Below, in pieces: positions 5,432 through 7,886 of a stretch of 7,886 nt of DNA (position 1 is the stretch's first letter; every line of letters starts with the position of its first letter). Below the pieces are notes generated by a model, which saw only the letters and a list, made by a program, of their open reading frames with translations, searched no databases and was not told the origin of the DNA. The position numbers were made by a program, and so were the translations under genes. The stretch is from contig CAKZLS010000033.1 in the NCBI GenBank assembly GCA_937127205.1, positions 1 through 7,886 of the forward strand. The letters are read 5' to 3'. This DNA comes from an uncultured Rhodospirillales bacterium. Lineage in GTDB: Bacteria; Pseudomonadota; Alphaproteobacteria; Rhodospirillales; Defluviicoccaceae.

Positions 5432-6913
5432 TCAGCCGCCTGCCTGCAACACTTGGGAAATCCGTCCGACCAGCGAGGGGTTGCGAAGGTAGGGCGCGTA
5501 AAACTCGAGGAATCGGCGCAACTGAACATACTGCCGACGGCCGATTTCCGAGTACTCATCCTTCAGCGTCATGTCGATACCGAAGGTTTTCAGCGCCTTG
5601 GCGTTGGAGTCCTCGGCCGCTCCCATGTCCGCGAGCGTGATCGCCTTGAACCATCCAAGATAGGACAGTCCGACGGGATGGTCCTCCGGCTGGGGTTTCA
5701 GAGCGAGAATGGCGTCGCGGTTGCCCTCGGTATCGGGCCGCTCGAGGCTGTAGTCGCGAATGCGCAGCAGGACCATGTTCTTGAGGCGGGATTGGGCGAT
5801 GAACCCGGGGTGTTTCAGTTGGCCCTGCTTGCGGGCCCGTTCGTTGAAGCGGATGGCATCCGCCGACGATTGGATGGCGCGCTCCAGGTCGGGCGCCTCG
5901 CCGCTCAACTCCCACCGCCATTGGCGCAGCCCGGCCAGCCGGCGATGACATTGGGCGTACATCATCGTGGTATCCGATTCCGATGGTCCGCCCGGCTGCC
6001 GCTCCACTTCGGCCATGGAGTCCTCGACCATCTTGATGGCGTGATCGGCTCCTGCGACGTCGGGATTGGCTTCGGAATAGGACGAAGCGTACGCAAGCAG
6101 GCTGTCGCGGGACATCTTGCCGGCCTCGTGTTGAAGCGCATAGATCTCATTGGCGAGCCGGTATTGTTCACAGTCGTTCAGGTGGTTCGCCAACCGCGAG
6201 GCGGTCTCGGACATCGGATCGGTCTTCAGACAAAGGTAAGCCAGCGCGCGCGATCCAAAGATGCTGTCTCGATGATCGGCAAACAGATCATCGACGCTTT
6301 GGCCGCGCGAAATCCAAACATCCGCCACCAGGCGCTGATACTCCGCCAGCGGCGCGCCAACGGCACTGGTTTCGTTCTGCACGTAGCGCGTCGCCACCTT
6401 CTCGCCGCTCTCATCCTCCCGCAGCACGGAATCGGGTAACAGCGCGTGCACCGGGCTGTCGGGGAGACCCTTCCTCGCTTCGATGAGCGATCGTTTGAGG
6501 GGTTCCAGCACCCGCTCCACCTCTTCCCAATCGAGGCTCAGGCCGTCGAAATCGTAGAAGATGGTCCTGGACAGCTTGACGTCGAAGGGCAGTACCGAGC
6601 CCTGTCGGCACATCAGCACCGTGCCGCTGGAACTCATCACGTGGCGGATGCCGAGTTCATAGAAAACGTTCGGATTGTCGAGCGAGAGGTCGGCGAGGAC
6701 CACGGACCGGTCGCGCAGGTCGCGGAACATGTCGGTATGGATCAGCGCCGAGCCCACGTGCTCGTCGGCGCGGATTGGGGTCATGCCGGCCTCGCGCACC
6801 GCCCGCTGAATGACCACGCGATAGACCTTGTCGAAGTCGAAAGTCCGCCCCGACCCATCCGGGAACGGCTTGACGCCGAATGGCATGACGATAAAGCACT
6901 GGTCCGGTTTCAT
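5432..6913 (-). CDS. NDT/TIR-like nucleotide-binding domain protein with TPR-like C-terminus
   Basis: The product is 493 residues (ATG 6913, TGA 5434-5432). Residues 6-13 read CFIVMPFG and 74-91 read ADLSLDNPNVFYELGIRH. This pair of motifs is typical of the nucleoside 2-deoxyribosyltransferase-like/TIR-like Rossmannoid fold, with E86 the likely active or nucleotide-contacting acid. The domain spans roughly 1-150. From about 185 the protein is helical with TPR-like A-rich helices (LLAYASSY, MYAQCHRRLAGL, SYLGWFKAITLADMG), as in proteins annotated as TRAFs-binding/DUF4071-like. No signal peptide or membrane segment is visible, so it should be cytosolic. Comparable domain pairs occur in bacterial signalling and counter-invader proteins in which the N-terminal domain is expected to act on nucleotides or NAD-like substrates. 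The substrate here is unknown. The start is preceded by GGGGGGA with 5-nt spacing, a passable ribosome site. Confidence 0.75.
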   Translation of the reverse strand: MKPDQCFIVMPFGVKPFPDGSGRTFDFDKVYRVVIQRAVREAGMTPIRADEHVGSALIHTDMFRDLRDRSVVLADLSLDNPNVFYELGIRHVMSSSGTVLMCRQGSVLPFDVKLSRTIFYDFDGLSLDWEEVERVLEPLKRSLIEARKGLPDSPVHALLPDSVLREDESGEKVATRYVQNETSAVGAPLAEYQRLVADVWISRGQSVDDLFADHRDSIFGSRALAYLCLKTDPMSETASRLANHLNDCEQYRLANEIYALQHEAGKMSRDSLLAYASSYSEANPDVAGADHAIKMVEDSMAEVERQPGGPSESDTTMMYAQCHRRLAGLRQWRWELSGEAPDLERAIQSSADAIRFNERARKQGQLKHPGFIAQSRLKNMVLLRIRDYSLERPDTEGNRDAILALKPQPEDHPVGLSYLGWFKAITLADMGAAEDSNAKALKTFGIDMTLKDEYSEIGRRQYVQLRRFLEFYAPYLRNPSLVGRISQVLQAGG

Positions 6914-6970
6914 TACAATCCCCCCAAATCGGACGTGACCACCTCCGAATGCAACGGGCAGACCGATAAG

Positions 6971-6979
6971 CTTATACCA
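6971..6979 (-). promoter_or_regulatory. Candidate extended -10 promoter for the NDT-like/TPR gene
   Basis: On the minus strand TGGTATAAG fits the extended -10 pattern TGnTATAAT with one mismatch. It would start RNA near 6964, leaving about 50 nt before the ATG at 6913. A poor -35 (TTGCGG at 6996-6991) is only 14 nt away. ATAAGCTTAT at 6966-6975 is a perfect palindrome overlapping the -10. Confidence 0.35.
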
Positions 6980-7003
6980 ATGGGTGCGTGCCGCAACCCA
7001 TTG
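6978..7003 (-). repeat. Bulged 11-bp stem-loop between racemase and NDT-like/TPR gene
   Basis: On the minus strand CAATGGGT, a bulged T and GCG pair with CGC and ACCCATTG around the loop GCA. The outer 8-bp arms are perfect. It begins 32 nt after the racemase stop and abuts the candidate -10 element. It has no T-run. It could be a transcript-end hairpin for the racemase, or a dyad operator covering the -35 region of the next gene. Confidence 0.45.
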
Positions 7004-7034
7004 TGAAGATGGAACGAATTCCGCGGCCGTTGGA

Positions 7035-7886
7035 TCAGGCGGCGTATCGGGCGACAGCGTCCTCGTTCCAGGTCATACCGAGGCCTGGGCCGCGGGGTGT
7101 AAGCGTTCCGTTTTCGATGGCGGGCGGGTCTTCGATCACTGCGCCGGCCATGTCCAGGTATTCCAGCCAATGACAGGTAGGCGTGACCGCAAGCACATGG
7201 GCGCTTGCTTCGATAAAGATATGGCTGGAGACGGGGAGGGACGCGACTTCGGCCTGGCCCATGGCCCGCAGCCATCCGCTCACGCCGCCAATTTTCATCA
7301 GGTCCGGCATGGCGAAGTCGCAAGCGTCGGCGGCGATGGCGCGGGCCATGTCCTCAGGGAACCACCAGTTTTCGCCGGTCTGGATGGGGACGGCGGCGGC
7401 CACCCGTACTTCGGCGTGTCCTGCCAGATCCTCGGCCGGCACGGGTTCTTCCACCCATTCGAGATCGTACTCGGCAAGCCTTTCGATCCGCCGCACTGCT
7501 TCCGGAACGCTCAGCGTCTGGTTGTAGTCGACCATCAGCCGGACACGCTGCCCGATGATCTCGCGCACACCAGCCACAGTCCGGACGTCGGTCTCCACGT
7601 CGCCCGTACCGACCTTGATCTTGATAGCTTTGAACCCTTGGCGCACGGTGGCTTCGATGGCGGCGCGGTCGGCGACGGGGTCGATGGCTCCGTAACTGTC
7701 ATATGCAGGAATGGGCCGCTCTTCGCCGCCGAGCAAACGCACAACCGACAATTCGTGCGCCTGGCCCAAGGCATCCCACAGCGCCATATCGAGACCGGAC
7801 ATGACCATGCCGAGCAGGCCCTGGCGGCCCAACAGCCGGAATGTTCGGTCAAAATCCCGCATTCGCTCCACCGGCGCAACGGTTTC
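7035..7886 (-). CDS. Mandelate racemase-type enolase superfamily enzyme, N-terminus off the right edge
   Basis: The stop is TGA at 7037-7035 and the frame is open to the window edge (283 codons visible). The GTG at 7871 is merely internal, since the frame continues upstream (ETVAP). About 75 N-terminal residues of the capping domain are missing compared with the usual 360. Counting from GTG 7871, the (beta/alpha)7-barrel shows the KxK motif (K84, K86), metal ligands D115 in MVDYNQ, E141 in WVEEP and E167 in GENWW, and the base dyad D190 (AMPDLMKIGGVSGW) and H217 (SSHIF), plus E237 in HWLE. These correspond to K166, D195, E221, E247, D270, H297 and E317 of Pseudomonas mandelate racemase, so the complete racemase catalytic set is kept. 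It is Mg-dependent by family and abstracts the proton alpha to a carboxylate. The true substrate may be mandelate, another alpha-hydroxy acid or a sugar acid; sequence alone does not decide. Confidence 0.9.
   Translation of the reverse strand, partial: ETVAPVERMRDFDRTFRLLGRQGLLGMVMSGLDMALWDALGQAHELSVVRLLGGEERPIPAYDSYGAIDPVADRAAIEATVRQGFKAIKIKVGTGDVETDVRTVAGVREIIGQRVRLMVDYNQTLSVPEAVRRIERLAEYDLEWVEEPVPAEDLAGHAEVRVAAAVPIQTGENWWFPEDMARAIAADACDFAMPDLMKIGGVSGWLRAMGQAEVASLPVSSHIFIEASAHVLAVTPTCHWLEYLDMAGAVIEDPPAIENGTLTPRGPGLGMTWNEDAVARYAA

Larger units (their letters stand above)
6914..7034. other. 121-base gap between racemase and NDT-like/TPR gene
   Basis: The two flanking genes are both on the minus strand. 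The gap holds a bulged hairpin and an extended -10-like sequence, listed separately, and the start-proximal G-run. No further gene is visible. Confidence 0.6.

Noticed and set aside
5453..6439. Plus-strand open frame of 328 codons
   Set aside because: Antisense shadow of the NDT-like/TPR gene, whose motifs are clear on the minus strand.
1..7886. CRISPR arrays, tRNA or rRNA genes, insertion sequences
   Set aside because: No regularly spaced repeats, cloverleaf sequences, rRNA signatures, or transposase motifs with terminal repeats were seen.

Overview
The window looks like a stretch of GC-rich proteobacterial chromosome, most likely alphaproteobacterial. That placement rests on codon use and protein flavour and is an inference. 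It holds four protein-coding loci plus three intergenic stretches with visible structure.

Layout. (1) 1-3249, minus strand: the first 1083 codons of a very large acidic protein that runs off the left edge. It strings together three phosphoester-hydrolase-type modules: a glycerophosphodiester phosphodiesterase (GDPD), an esterase-like phytase domain, and a PhoX/DUF839-like domain. There is no signal peptide, and Ca-binding-type acidic loops are present, so type I export is plausible. (2) 3250-4065: an AT-rich intergenic region with two Fur-box-like sequences and several inverted repeats. (3) 4066-5067, plus strand: a full-length AraC-family regulator broken by one in-frame TAG at codon 88. (4) 5068-5431: a convergent intergenic region dense in hairpins. 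On the minus strand these form a series ending in a weak T-run terminator, so an RNA element or repeat is possible. (5) 5432-6913, minus strand: a 493-residue protein with an N-terminal nucleoside-deoxyribosyltransferase/TIR-like nucleotide-binding fold and a helical TPR-like C-terminal half, a layout known from signalling and conflict proteins. (6) 6914-7034: a 121-base gap with a bulged 11-bp hairpin beside an extended -10 promoter-like sequence. (7) 7035-7886, minus strand: most of a mandelate-racemase-type enolase superfamily enzyme, whose N-terminus lies off the right edge.

How they fit together. The phosphatase fusion suggests scavenging of phosphate from organic phosphodiesters and monoesters outside the cell. 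The broken AraC gene is divergent from it across the Fur-like sites, but no regulatory link is shown. The racemase and the NDT-like/TPR gene share a strand, yet the gap between them carries its own promoter-like signal, so they need not form one operon. The least ordinary items are the triple phosphatase fusion, the standalone NDT-like/TPR protein, the amber-split regulator, and the hairpin cluster at 5100-5280.
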